DNA of 25,965 bases from Tieghemiomyces parasiticus (GCA_027575765.1 JANBPT010000695.1:1-25965), one strand, 5' to 3'; shown: positions 1 to 9,529, counted from the stretch's first letter. The notes: a model not told the origin generated them from the letters alone. Numbers and translations are program-made.

Positions 1-808
1 TTTACCTCTAATTGCCCCCTCGCTTATGGCCACCTCGCCAACCTGATTACACTGCCCGCCTGCCCTACTCGGTTACATCACCACCCACAGTACATCCAAT
101 ACCAGCACGCCATATGAGCAACTTAATTTACCTTGGTGAACTCGCTCTCTGTTTTGGCCATTTACTTCTTGTATTGCTTAAAAGCGCGTAGCACTTGATA
201 CCTCCGGGTGGCTCTTAACTTCATCACCTTAATTAATCTTCTGTACGCCTTTATACTATTCATACTCATCCCCTCCTTTGCGGACATCACAGTATCGTAA
301 GGCCAAATACACTGGACTAGTTCTCCTAATTTTAACAGTCCATTGTTAGCTTGTGTTTTTGGATTTCCAATTCTATCCTGAGCTCAGCCATGTACGCCCT
401 TCCTGCTGTATCTCTCTGCGACACTAGACAGATGGAAAGCAAGAACGTCTATAGTTTGCCTGGTTGCCGGTTAGTGTAGCAAGTAGTGGTACTGATAATG
501 GGGCGTAGTATCTAGTGACTGGTAAATATTTTGCATGGATGATTGTCACACGCTGGATTGTGATGACAGCAGCTTTGCCTTATCTGATATTCCTTTAGAC
601 TAGCACACCAAACTGCACTGGATGCCATCAAACGTAGGACTACTACACGCTGCCTTATTTACTTGATTGCTAAGCCCATGCAGTCTTGCTGGCAACGTAT
701 TTATATAAGCTAACATTTGCCCACCCTGTTTCTGTGACGACATAATCACCTTACAAGCACCACAGGCCTCCCTTGCCAGCCCATGTCCAGTAGCATTCAT
801 TCAGCAAG
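1..808. other. Gene-free left end of window
   Basis: No coding exon can be supported on either strand. The stretch is visibly more AT-rich than the coding regions to its right, with many stop codons in all frames and no recognisable tRNA or repeat unit. It holds the upstream region of the small Myb/SANT-like gene that starts at 809. It could contain the end of a gene outside the window or a non-coding RNA, but nothing in the sequence argues for either. Confidence 0.5.
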
Positions 809-1360
809 ATGCCGGGTACCCCCAGACCCCAGACTAGGCCTATCCACATTCGCGGCACCCATCCACAAGTGACCTGGTCAGTCGAAGAAGATACCTGGCT
901 GCTTCTCTCGATCTGCGAACTCTACCCTAGACTGCTGCGCAACACTCCTGTATATGATGAACTTTGCAACCGGTTCCGCGAAGTATGCCGGCCCTACCGG
1001 CCTTGGAGCTACATACCCCGCCCAATGTGGGAAGCTGCCGAAGTTGAACAGCACCGTTGGCACGGTCATCGCGACCTGTGGGAAGTCATGGCGGAAGATT
1101 TACTGAATAAGACCGCAGACGACTGTAGTGACCGCTGGCATGTGCTATGGCGCGATTATGACCGGGTACGGGAGAGGCTAAATGATGCCCGCGAAAGGTG
1201 GCGCACCGACCCAGGATACCCGCACGGTGAGGACCCTGTGCCCACCACCGTTGAGAGGTGGTGTGGTGCCCGAGACGTCGGAGCGATCGCTGCTTTAAAG
1301 CGGATTTTCGAAATTCGCTTAGAGTTTCTGGATATGATTGACGAAGTATCCGGCGCCTGA
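809..1360 (+). CDS. Myb/SANT-like (trihelix-type) DNA-binding domain protein, hypothetical
   Basis: Single-exon reading frame of 183 residues. Its core resembles a Myb/SANT or trihelix domain. A first helix begins with the tryptophan-acidic pattern VTWSVEEDTWLLL at about residues 21-33. A tryptophan and basic/acidic segment follows near residue 90 (DLWEVMAEDLLNK). The last helix, ADDCSDRWHVLWRDYDRV at about 103-120, has the usual C-x-x-(R/K)-W-x-x-L-x-x-x-Y spacing. The domain class is known for sequence-specific DNA binding in transcription factors and in the accessory protein of PIF/Harbinger transposons. No transposase lies beside it here. Its codon use is less GC-rich at third positions than LYS12 next door, which fits a young or fast-evolving lineage-specific gene. 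No signal peptide or membrane segment is seen. The fold assignment is by pattern only, and the precise function is unknown. Confidence 0.6.
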   Translation: MPGTPRPQTRPIHIRGTHPQVTWSVEEDTWLLLSICELYPRLLRNTPVYDELCNRFREVCRPYRPWSYIPRPMWEAAEVEQHRWHGHRDLWEVMAEDLLNKTADDCSDRWHVLWRDYDRVRERLNDARERWRTDPGYPHGEDPVPTTVERWCGARDVGAIAALKRIFEIRLEFLDMIDEVSGA

Positions 1361-1916
1361 TGCCGTAGTTTTTCACTATAAAGCTGCCTTCATTTCACCT
1401 GAAAGGCGTAGTTGCTCGAATCGAATTCGTCTACCGTGTATGGTTAATGGTTGGAGCGAATCCCTAAGGTTGGCGACCTGCCCTTACCAGTAATGTACAG
1501 GTGGATTTGGCGTGCACTGGTGCCAATTGTAGTCCACCTTGTGGCGCGCCGATCCTGACAAGTTCGGCGCACCTGTGACTCACCTTCAAGGTCTTTTGAC
1601 GCTGCGAGAGGGATGCATGCTTCTGGGCTTTTTACTCGCCACTTCACGTGTTGCCATAGCCAATTAACATTGACCAAGTCTTGCCTTTTCGGATGGATAG
1701 GGTTGCGTTGTGCGTCATGATTCTCTTGGCGCCTGTTCCCCTACGTGTTGCCCTTTGGCGCCTCCCCCTTCCCCTACGCTTTGCTACCAACACCACCACT
1801 TCCAGGCTACGTTCGAACTGGGCCCTAGACCGCGTTTCTTCACCTAAAGCCTTGTCATTCAAGTCCCCTGCTTCGTACTCCTTCTACGCCACCGCCCCCT
1901 TTCCGCCCATTCCGCC
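1361..1916. other. Intergenic region and likely LYS12 promoter
   Basis: No supported gene. The segment nearest LYS12 (about 1740-1916) is pyrimidine-rich on the plus strand, with several C/T runs, as is common in fungal promoters and 5' leaders. A TGACTCA heptamer lies at 1576-1582. Short frames on both strands here have no recognisable content. Confidence 0.5.
1576..1582. promoter_or_regulatory. TGACTCA, candidate Gcn4/CpcA-type site upstream of LYS12
   Basis: A perfect TGACTCA lies about 335 bases before the LYS12 start codon. This heptamer is the binding site of Gcn4/CPC1, the fungal activator of amino-acid biosynthesis genes including the lysine pathway, so the position makes sense. The same heptamer also occurs elsewhere in the window (for example 7207-7213), at about the frequency expected by chance. 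The assignment therefore rests on position alone. Confidence 0.3.
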
Positions 1917-3137
1917 ATGCTGCACCACACTTTGCGCTCCAACGCCCGCCGGTGTCCCCACCTGGCCACCTTCGCCGCGCCTTCCGCTCGCACCCTGACG
2001 ACGACTGCCGCCAATAATTCGGCGGTGCCGCGGACGCTGACGATCGGGCTCATTCCGGCCGACGGCATCGGCCGTGAAGTGATCCCCGCGGCCCAGCAGG
2101 TCCTGGAAGCCCTCCCGTCGCAATTCGGTCTCAAGTTCAACTTTGTCCACTGCGACGCCGGATTCGAATACTTCCAAAAGCATGGCGAGGCTCTCCCCCA
2201 GAAGACGGTGGACGTGCTCCGTGCCGACTGCGACGGGGCCCTGTTTGGCGCTGTGAGCTCACCTTCGCACAAGGTGGCGGGCTACTCCTCCCCGATCGTC
2301 GCCCTGCGTAAACACCTAGACCTCTACGCCAACGTACGCCCGGTGATCTCGACGTCGCCCGGCGGCGCTGATTCGCCAAGTGCTGGCCCGGCGGCTCGTC
2401 CCGTAGACATGCTGATTATCCGCGAGAACACCGAGTGTCTGTACGTCAAGCGTGAGAAGCAGTACACGGACGCCAACGGTGAGGTGTACGCCGTGGCTGA
2501 ACGCCTCATCACCCAGAAGGCGTCAGAACGCGCTGGCCGGATGGCATTCCAGATGGCCTTGGCGCGGGACGCCCTGCGTGCCCAACAGCCCCCGACTGAA
2601 CGCCGGTGGACGGGGCTGCCCAAGGTGACCATTGTTCACAAGTCTAACGTGCTTAGTGTGACGGACGGGCTGTGGCGCGAAACCATCCGCCGGGTGCACG
2701 AGACCACCCCGGCGTTCCGCGAGCGAGTCCTGATGGAGGAGCAGCTGGTGGACTCTATGGTGTACCGCATGTTCCGTGAGCCCCAGGTCTTTGACGTGGT
2801 GGTCGCGCCCAACCTCTACGGTGACATTTTGAGCGACGGCGCCGCCGCCCTGGTGGGCAGCCTAGGGTTGGTACCTAGCGCCAACGTGGGCGATAATTTC
2901 GTGATGGGCGAGCCCGTGCACGGTTCGGCTCCCGATATCGCCGGTCAACACAAAGCGAACCCCGTGGCCGCCATTCGGAGCGCCGCCTTGCTACTTGAAA
3001 ATATCGGTCTACCTGCCCCGGCCCTCGCCATCTACACCGCTGTGGACAAGGCCCTTCAGAGTGGCCTGCTCACACCCGACCTGGGCGGCAAGGCCACCAC
3101 CGAAGAGGTGACTGGGGCTATCTGCCGTAACCTATAG
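1917..3137 (+). CDS. LYS12: Homoisocitrate dehydrogenase, mitochondrial (alpha-aminoadipate lysine pathway)
   Basis: Oxidatively decarboxylates homoisocitrate to 2-oxoadipate with NAD+, a mitochondrial step of the fungal alpha-aminoadipate route to lysine. It is a single exon of 406 residues, a normal family length plus targeting peptide. Residues 1-37 are rich in Arg, Ser, Thr and Ala with no acidic residue, as expected of a mitochondrial presequence. The beta-decarboxylating dehydrogenase fold follows: the start motif [14 protein letters not shown] (44-57), [11 protein letters not shown] (122-132), the substrate-loop segment [12 protein letters not shown] (167-178), [11 protein letters not shown] (241-251), the catalytic VDSMVYR (278-284), and the metal-binding [12 protein letters not shown] (299-310) with GSAPDIAG near the C terminus. 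The RENTE-x-LYVK and VDSMVYR segments favour homoisocitrate dehydrogenase over isopropylmalate or isocitrate dehydrogenase. The gene converges on the ER J-protein gene, leaving a 269-base shared 3' region. Confidence 0.96.
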   Translation: MLHHTLRSNARRCPHLATFAAPSARTLTTTAANNSAVPRTLTIGLIPADGIGREVIPAAQQVLEALPSQFGLKFNFVHCDAGFEYFQKHGEALPQKTVDVLRADCDGALFGAVSSPSHKVAGYSSPIVALRKHLDLYANVRPVISTSPGGADSPSAGPAARPVDMLIIRENTECLYVKREKQYTDANGEVYAVAERLITQKASERAGRMAFQMALARDALRAQQPPTERRWTGLPKVTIVHKSNVLSVTDGLWRETIRRVHETTPAFRERVLMEEQLVDSMVYRMFREPQVFDVVVAPNLYGDILSDGAAALVGSLGLVPSANVGDNFVMGEPVHGSAPDIAGQHKANPVAAIRSAALLLENIGLPAPALAIYTAVDKALQSGLLTPDLGGKATTEEVTGAICRNL

Positions 3138-3228
3138 ATAGTGGTGACTTTACCCAGAAGCCAAAAACCAAATAGGCATATAATCGGGCCATCCTAGCTG
3201 TTTTCCATCCTGGCGTGCTCCAAGCGGT

Positions 3229-3234
3229 AATAAA
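3229..3234 (+). other. Candidate polyadenylation signal for LYS12
   Basis: AATAAA lies 92 bases after the LYS12 stop codon, and a second AATAAA follows at 3300-3305. Both are between convergent genes, so the transcripts may overlap at their 3' ends. Fungal poly(A) signals are loose, so this is only suggestive. Confidence 0.35.
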
Positions 3235-3334
3235 CATGGAGAGAATGAACGAAAGAGGGGTTCCTGCAGGACTGCTGAAGTACCTCACTGATGCGTTATA
3301 ATAAACGAATAGGCCCGATCGTTTCACATTTGGT

Positions 3335-3340
3335 TTTATT
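3335..3340 (-). other. Candidate polyadenylation signal for the ER J-protein gene
   Basis: TTTATT on the plus strand is AATAAA on the minus strand. It lies 67 bases beyond the stop codon of the ERJ5-like gene, inside the 3' region shared with LYS12. Confidence 0.35.
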
Positions 3341-3406
3341 GTTTTCAAACGCTCACTCTCAAGGCAAAAGGAAAAGGAGGAGATTAAAAAAACCAACCAG
3401 CCAGGG

Positions 3407-4378
3407 CTAGGCGGTCCGGGATACTCTGCTCAACAGATCACGGCCGACGATTACAGGCCAGAGGCGGTCGAACGCAGGCTTGGGTACGCTCTCGGGATCC
3501 ATGGCCGCCCAGTGGCGCTGAATCTGGAGGTAACGGGCCTCTTCAGGATCCTCGGGGAGAGCCTCGACCTCCTCAGCGGCGGCCGCGGCGGCCTGTTCCA
3601 TTTCCTTTTTGTCTATGCGCTCCTGCATCTGCTGGAACTTTTCTTCCCGCTCCAGCACCTTCAATTGGCGGCGGGTGAGCTTGGAACGATCAACATCGGC
3701 TACCTTGGAAGCACGGGCGGTGGTGGTGATAGCACTTCGTGTAGCGGAGCGGCGGCTGGTTGAGTTCTGGGCTTGGTTGGCTACAGCCTGCACGAGGTTG
3801 ACATCTTCCCCACCAGTGGCCGGGTCGGGCTGGCCGGCCTCATTGAGCTCCCGGCGGTAAGTTTCAATTTTGCGTACGGTGAGGTAATGGTTTAGCCACT
3901 GTACGAGATACTGTACCAGGGCGCTGAAGGTGATCAGGCCGGTGACAACACTGAGGAGGCCCGGGCGGTAACGACTGTAAAAGTAGCCCGTGCCACGCCA
4001 GACAGGCACGCCGTTGCGCATAAAGAAGTCGTACCGCTCGCGGGAGGCCGGGTTGCGCAGGATCTTCATGACGGAACCTAGGCGTGTGAAGATGGCCTTT
4101 TGCTCAACGGTAGGGTTCTTGTCAGGATGGTAGGCCAGGGACTTGCGGCGGAAGGCCTGGTTGATTTTGGACAGTTCGGCCTTCGGGCTGACGCCCAAGA
4201 TGTCGTAGAAGGAATGGACTTCGCCGTGCTGCGCTTTCTTGAGGAAATCAACCAGGTCAAAGATTTCGTAGTCCTGCTCGTCCCAGGCCCGGACGGACGG
4301 GGGGCTTAGCAACACGAAGAAGCAGAGGCAGAGCGAGATGAGCACCGCACTCCGCCGCAGGAAGCCGGCGGGCAGCAT
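3407..4378 (-). CDS. ERJ5: ER membrane DnaJ-domain co-chaperone, ERJ5-like
   Basis: Predicted type I ER membrane J protein of 323 residues that would stimulate the luminal Hsp70 (Kar2/BiP) during protein folding. Residues 1-31 form a signal peptide (MLPAGFLRRSAVLISLCLCF, then a hydrophobic stretch ending at Ala31). The J domain covers about 55-120, with FYDILGVSP, the basic helix II FRRKSLAYHPDKNP and the essential HPD at 84-86. A membrane segment follows at about 140-168. Next come a Thr/Ser-rich linker and a charged, probably coiled-coil tail (about 225-265) with an alanine run, and then a short conserved-looking end. I chose the Met at 4378. The frame is open upstream to 4621, but only the inner Met starts directly on the signal peptide. 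The order signal peptide, J domain, membrane segment, charged tail matches fungal Erj5. A DNAJC1-like name would be an alternative. Confidence 0.85.
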   Translation of the reverse strand: MLPAGFLRRSAVLISLCLCFFVLLSPPSVRAWDEQDYEIFDLVDFLKKAQHGEVHSFYDILGVSPKAELSKINQAFRRKSLAYHPDKNPTVEQKAIFTRLGSVMKILRNPASRERYDFFMRNGVPVWRGTGYFYSRYRPGLLSVVTGLITFSALVQYLVQWLNHYLTVRKIETYRRELNEAGQPDPATGGEDVNLVQAVANQAQNSTSRRSATRSAITTTARASKVADVDRSKLTRRQLKVLEREEKFQQMQERIDKKEMEQAAAAAAEEVEALPEDPEEARYLQIQRHWAAMDPESVPKPAFDRLWPVIVGRDLLSRVSRTA

Positions 4379-5106
4379 GGTTGAAGAGGGGATGGGCAGG
4401 ATGGCTGGTAGGGTTCGTGATGGTGTGAATACAGAGAGGACTCGGGGGGGGAGCGGAGTTGGAGGCGGCAGCAGATGACGGAGAGATATAAACAACGCCG
4501 GCGTGTTGGATGCGGACGATGGAAAGAGAGAGAGAGCACGGTCGTTAGGCACTCTCTGACATAGACATGGGCCGCCTGGCTCTCCTACAAACGATGGGTG
4601 AAGACCCTGGCCGCCGTCCACAGCGCAGGGATCACACTGGCTCTACACCTGTATTCCGCCTCTCTGCACAGAGAGCCGACGACGGCAATCAGTAGTGGGT
4701 GGCCTCCCCGCTCCGCTGGCCAGCTACCATTCGCTAGGATTTATTGTGCCCTTGGGGGATAAACGCTACCAAGCCCAGTGGGCCAACCTTTGCCAGTCTA
4801 CTGTGGCCACCACTCTAGGACAGAGAGCCACAGCAGGCAATATTATAGATGCACGCAGATAAGATATTTGGATGGTAACATTTATTTTATGAACGCTGTA
4901 TTAATGGATCGAGACAGTATTGCTATGGTGCCGCGTTGCGAGAGGGTGCATGTTATGCACTCGGCAAATCTGTGGCCCCTAGGATTAGCGCCTGGCAACC
5001 GATGACGACCATAGGAGGAATTGGGCTAGTCCGCCTATTCAGGGCGGTGTCGGAATGGCATGCGATCGGCTGTAAGGTTGCGGAAAGCCCACAACGGCCC
5101 GGGTGG
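4379..5106. other. Intergenic: 5' leader of ERJ5-like gene and 3' region of HEI10
   Basis: No supported gene. Next to the ERJ5-like start the minus strand is strongly pyrimidine-rich, including a CTCTCTCTCT run near 4520-4535, a typical fungal core-promoter or leader feature. A minus-strand AATAAA (TTTATT at 4881-4886) lies about 220 bases past the proposed HEI10 stop and could serve as its poly(A) signal. Confidence 0.4.
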
Positions 5107-6084
5107 CTAGTGGTCACTTCCTAGGCGAGGGTTCACATTAGGGTTCCCAGGGCGCGACGCGTACAAAGTCGATAATTGGTGTGGCAGCTGTGCAGGTTGA
5201 CTCTCAGTCATTCGTTGCATCGACCGGAGCGACTCGGTTTTTTTATACTGGTCCACGGAAGCCTAGTGGGATGAGGTGGGTAGGTGACGAGTACTTCAAA
5301 CATCTTTAAGGGTGAAGGGAGGGCTCCCGAGGGATATTTATGCAAGGACATGGTGCTAGCCATAACGGTTGAAACACCTTTCAATTCGGCGCACCGTTAC
5401 AGGCAGGCTGTACAGCCACCCCCTGCAATGTAGCCAGCTTACCTGCAAGCGCCGGATGTGACGCTCTTTTTCGGCCAGTTGTTCAGCCAGCTCGTAGGCT
5501 CGGCGCTTCTCTAGCTCGTGGTCACAGCTAACTTGCTCACATTTCTCCTTGAGGACTTAATCGCCGATCCGCCATCGTGGCGCGGTGGTTAGCTTCAATC
5601 GCAAGCCCAGCGACGTCCATACTTGTACTATCGGCCAAGACGATGGTGGCCGACAGCGTGACACGCGGCACTTACGATGTAGATCGGCTTCCACCTGCCG
5701 CAGGTGCGTGGCAGCATGGATCTCACGGCTCTTTAGGTCCTGTTGGCACTGATTCATCCTCATATCGCGAAAGGCCAACTCCTGCGACACCTGGTACGTC
5801 CAGAAGTTGAGGGCCAGGGCCGCTATCTCCGCCACGAGTTCCGGGCGGAGACCGGCCAAGATGGAGGTCTTGTAGTTACCTGACGGGTTCAGGTTGGTGA
5901 CGACAATTTCGTCTTTTCCTGCGAGTACCGTCTCACAGGCAGGGCAGACCAGGGCGGAGGTGAAAAAAGTGCCAGCACACTGCATGCAGAATATGTGTGA
6001 GCAGCTCGTCACGCAGGCTTCGACTTTGGCTCCGCCGAGGGATGCCCGGCAAGGGAGGTGATTGCAGCGTAGTACGACCTCCAT
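5107..6084 (-). CDS. HEI10: HEI10/CCNB1IP1-type RING E3 ligase, meiotic crossover factor (3 exons)
   Basis: Zip3/HEI10-family proteins are RING ubiquitin/SUMO ligases that mark and stabilise designated crossover sites on meiotic chromosomes. Exons read on the minus strand: 5676-6084, 5443-5555, 5107-5262, giving 225 residues. Exon 1 carries the RING at 7-50: C7, C12, C28, H30, C33, C36, C47, C50. It also has the family signature after the RING, including LAGLRPE, IAALALNFWTYQV and QE. Donor CAT-C|GTAAGT and acceptor TTAAG| join in phase 1 into exon 2, a coiled coil (LLKEKCEQVS to RHIRRLQ). Exon 3, after CCCACTAG|, supplies a basic Gln/Ser/Pro-rich tail and ends at TAG. Human CCNB1IP1 is longer (about 277 residues). 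Exons 1 and 2 are well supported by homology; exon 3 rests on splice sites and frame only. It is divergent from the XRCC2-like gene. Confidence 0.85.
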
Positions 6085-7131
6085 GGGTATGGAAGGTTGA
6101 TGAGAGTTCGGAGGGAGGGTGCTAAGTAAGGGCCTCGTGAATGTTGAGAAGGGTTGAAATAATTAATAAGGTGCGCAGAAAAACAGCGATATCCGCCGGC
6201 GAAGGCGTAACGGCTGGCTACGGCCGGTGCAAGCCCTCCAAGCGTTAGAACCAGAGGGTCTAATATGATGCATAGAGGACTCGACTGGTTACATGCGCTA
6301 AGCCGCCCTGGGAAAATGGAGGATTGGCTCTCCGACCTCCACCCGCCAACCGTTCGCCTCTCCACGTCCCCCACAGGTAAGGCCTAGGGTGCACCCGCTG
6401 GCAGTGCTGCGGCAACAAAGGGTGTACTATCGTGTCTTGGTGGGGCGTCGCGTTCCTGGGCCAATAGATCCCTTGTGTTGGTCCGACGCGCGCATGATGT
6501 AGACAGCAGCTCTACTGCGGTAGCAGCTTGGGCCCTATCCATCTACCTGGGTAGCTAAGACTCTGGCGCAAGGACTCTAAATCGCCGCCTTTTTCGTTGA
6601 AGGGGACTTGCAGACTCTGTCTTTAATCTTTCCTTACCAGCAAGTGCAAACCTTCACCCTGACTCCCGATATACCTGCTACTGCCGACCCGTTGAAGGCT
6701 CATACGTTGTGCCCCACTTTCGCCCTAATTTACCGTGACGCTAGGCATAGGAGTGCGTGCTGCCCACCAATGCCCACTGTGCAATTCCCGCGTGTTCACG
6801 GCAGCCTACCTCCCTACCTTCTGTCCGCATTCCCTATCAGCAGACACGCACTACGGAGCCGTCGAATTCAGGCTTCCCCAACTCCAACTGTCGAAAGGGC
6901 CATCCTGACTCCTCGCCCAGTTAGGTCGATTCCACGCCCTCCAGAGTTTGGTAATTGTGTCAGGCTCTGCGCGTCCACCTAGCGAATGGACCCTACCATT
7001 CCATACCCTCCTCATTACTGTCTAATCAACTGCTACTTAAGCACGGTACCATTCCGTACCAAGTTATCACCCTTAGAATTCCGGCACAGCCGGTCGCTCC
7101 ATTACCGACTCTACCCGCGCACGCATCGCCC
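6085..7131. other. Divergent intergenic region between HEI10 and XRCC2
   Basis: Roughly 1 kb between the start codons of two recombination genes transcribed away from each other, so it should contain both promoters. The frames inside it (for example 6608-6982 on the plus strand) look like random proline/serine-rich translations without recognisable domains. The XRCC2 frame is itself open upstream to 6955, so a longer 5' end cannot be excluded. I see no clear shared element by eye. Confidence 0.45.
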
Positions 7132-9193
7132 ATGTCGGGCGTGGCTCAAAGTGGCTGGCGTACTCACTTGGACCAAGTCGTTGTCGAAGATGGTTTCCAG
7201 GTAAGGTGACTCAAGGTCGGTGGCGCACCCCTGCGGTAAAGGATGGGAAGCTAACCGGTCTTCGCAGGACCGAGTGGTTGGCAAAGCAGTCCCGATATCG
7301 GCCGCTAAATAGACCCACCCGTCTTTACGCTACCAACCCTGCAGATCTACAACGCTTATAAGCCGCGGTTCCCCGTCACCAGCTTTGACGTCGAAGCGTT
7401 GGATATACCATTGCTGGAATCCAAGGGCCACCGGCCCGCGTCGCAGGTAGGATTATCTCATATCAGTCGGTGATGAGTTTTCCAGCGTATAGCTGTTAAT
7501 CCAAGAGGGCAGAGCGAATGTCGGCCCTAGTGGCACAGTAGGTGGTGCGCCTGCCCTCCTTTAAGCTAACCACTCTGGCCTGCAACCACATGGTTTTTTT
7601 ATTTACTGGGATATTTCTTCTTCGCCTGGACTCCTCACGTGCGCTGACCCCCCCCTCTCCCGTACCTCCAAGGTCTCCCGGCTGGAACGTCCCCTGTCGC
7701 TCGACCCTGATGACTATGTCGAGTTGAACGGTTATTCAGCACCAGCGCTCACTAGTATCCTCTACACCGCGGTGGCCTGGGCGCTGATAAGCCAGATCGA
7801 CCTAAGCCGCAATGGGCCTGATCCGTTCGCTGGTAATCGTCCAGCCAGCCATCCCACCCCTGGCTGTACCGTGGTTCTGATTGACCTTCAAGGTGATCTT
7901 AAGCTGGCCAAAATCCGGCAGTATCTTGTCAACCGCGTCAAGCGGTGCCTTCTCCTGAACCGGGCCGCGAAACGCCGTGCACTGGACCCGCTGTCTCGTT
8001 CACAATCCGGTAGCGGTAGCAGAAACGGCTTTGTACCCCCACGCTCCTATATTCCGTCGCGGCCCCAGGGTCATTTAGTTCGTCCGACCCTGTCGAATCT
8101 TGATACGGGTAACCTTCCACACGACCAGTTGCACCGACGGGCCGAGACCCTAGCTGACGCCTACTTGCGACACCTTGTCGTACTGCGCCCGTCATCTACC
8201 ATTGAGCTGATTGCGACCTTGCACCGACTCCCAGCCACCGTGGCTCGATATCAAAGTCGGAACCAGGCAGAACCCTGTACCTGTTACCTAACTTCCACGA
8301 TGCCAGGTGCTGTGACTTCAACGGTCGATTTTCAGCAACCCATCATCCGGTCGCGTCCGGTCGGCCGGCTTTCCCAGGACTGCTGTATTTTTGAAGAACT
8401 CCCGCCGCACCACGCCTCGCAGCCAGTTGGCACTACAAATCCTTGGCTAGCCGCGGTGAGCCCCCACCTCGGTGCCTACTCTTCCGACAAGCCCCGCTCC
8501 ATCCCAGACTTTACCGCAGCCGCGCCTTGCCCACGTTGCCAGGAAGTCCGGCCCTCCACTTTGCTAGTCCTCCACAACCACACCGCCTTCTACTGGATAG
8601 ATCGGGCCGAGGGCGTGCGAGCCACCCATCGTGCAGCCGCATCAGCCACCCAGGCGACTCTGATGAGCACTAAAGTGTGCCGGCTTATCCAAGGCCTCCA
8701 AACCACACTCGATATGGCGGTCATCGCCACCAACTACGTCGCACTCTTACCCACGCGTGGTGCGATCCCAGGCGGGGCCGAGCGGACAGGGGGGCCTGGT
8801 ATGCCACTACTACTGGGGGATTCGATGCCCTACCGTGATATGAGTTACCCCTCTTGGCAGAACCTTGTAACCCACCGGTTCTTGATTGTCCATATGGGGC
8901 CTTCCGTGGCCCGGTTACCAGCAATGCCGGGTCGGCGATCATCCGCGGACTCGCCATCATCATACACGACGGTACAGTGTTCGCTGTGTCAGCGGCGGAC
9001 CGGCCCCAGCGGTAGTAACGGTAACCCGTGCACGTGCAGTACTGCAGCTGGTGGAGTAGGGTCGTCGGTTGCTGGCGGGTTCCGCGCTTGCCTGGTTCGG
9101 CTTCATGCTGACCAACGTGGTCTCCGTGTGGCGTCAGCGCCTCAGGGCTTCGTGTTAACACCATACAACCACATTATTACCCTGGCCGGTTAA
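7132..9193 (+). CDS. XRCC2: XRCC2-like RAD51 paralogue with degenerate Walker A and B motifs (3 exons)
   Basis: XRCC2 works with other RAD51 paralogues to promote RAD51 filaments in homologous recombination. Exons 7132-7200, 7345-7446 and 7673-9193 join in phase 0 throughout, giving 563 residues. Intron 2 has a good branch site (GCTGAC) and a C-rich tract before AAG|. XRCC2 identity rests on TVVLIDLQGDLKLAKIRQYL, the leucine-rich LRPSSTIELIATLHRL, the hallmark TAFYWIDRAEG (human SAFYWIDRVNG), VIATNYVALL and WQNLVTHRFLI (human WQQLVKHRMFF). The Walker A position, aligned without gaps to human EFHGPEGTGKTEMLY, reads ELNGYSAPALTSILY, so the Lys is Leu83. The Walker B LLILD reads LLVLH, so the Asp is His358. 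The protein is twice the length of human XRCC2 (280), mainly because of low-complexity insertions around residues 210-350 and in the C-terminal third. The first two exons have no clear homology, so the start is uncertain. Confidence 0.82.
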
Positions 9194-9529
9194 ATCCAAT
9201 ATTACCTTGGCGGACGGGTCCGGTAGCTTTACTACTTGAAATCGAATAAATGGCCATCTCCGTCAAATAATCTCCTCCCCCTCTCCCTGCGCTCTGCGGT
9301 TGGGCATTGAGGGGAGTTAATATGGCCTCGTGGCTGCTCCAGGCCCTAATCACGCTTTCGTCGCGGCTTGGAGCCGAAGGCTTACCGCAAATCCTTGAGG
9401 TATAACGTTGAAGTGACATGAGGGTTAACACTGCACAACCGTCCATGCATGACCAGCCGGTACTCCCTCATCCATTCGTCACTAGAATTCGCCCATTGGG
9501 CCAGCTTTGCCAGTATATCATTATTGGAC
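9194..9529. other. Intergenic: XRCC2 3' region and CDK10 promoter
   Basis: No separate gene is supported. AATAAA at 9245-9250, 52 bases past the XRCC2-like stop, is a plausible poly(A) signal. The CDK10 frame is open from an earlier ATG at 9449, so part of this stretch may be CDK10 coding or leader sequence. Confidence 0.4.

Noticed and set aside
1681..1998. 105-codon plus-strand ORF before LYS12
   Set aside because: It overlaps the LYS12 start in another frame and has no recognisable content; it reflects the pyrimidine-rich promoter.
4379..4621. N-terminal extension of the ERJ5-like protein to 404 residues
   Set aside because: The added residues are Pro/Ser/Leu-rich leader translation and would bury the signal peptide that begins exactly at the inner Met.
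5350..5442. Read-through extension of HEI10 exon 2 to a stop after about 30 codons
   Set aside because: The exon ends at a strong CAG|GTAAGC donor, and the read-through residues do not resemble the family. Kept only as a possible alternative end.
7207..7213. Second TGACTCA site
   Set aside because: It lies inside XRCC2 intron 1; its presence mainly shows that this heptamer occurs by chance in the window.
8456..8507. GT-AG candidate intron (GTGAGC…CCCAG) inside XRCC2
   Set aside because: It is 52 bases long, so removal shifts the frame away from TAFYWIDR, which lies in the same frame as the upstream exon.
7724..9193. XRCC2 reading as a 489-residue ORF starting at TTG 7724
   Set aside because: The frame continues upstream and the XRCC2-like residues DDYVEL precede this point. 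An acceptor at 7672 with branch site and pyrimidine tract joins two earlier exons in phase.
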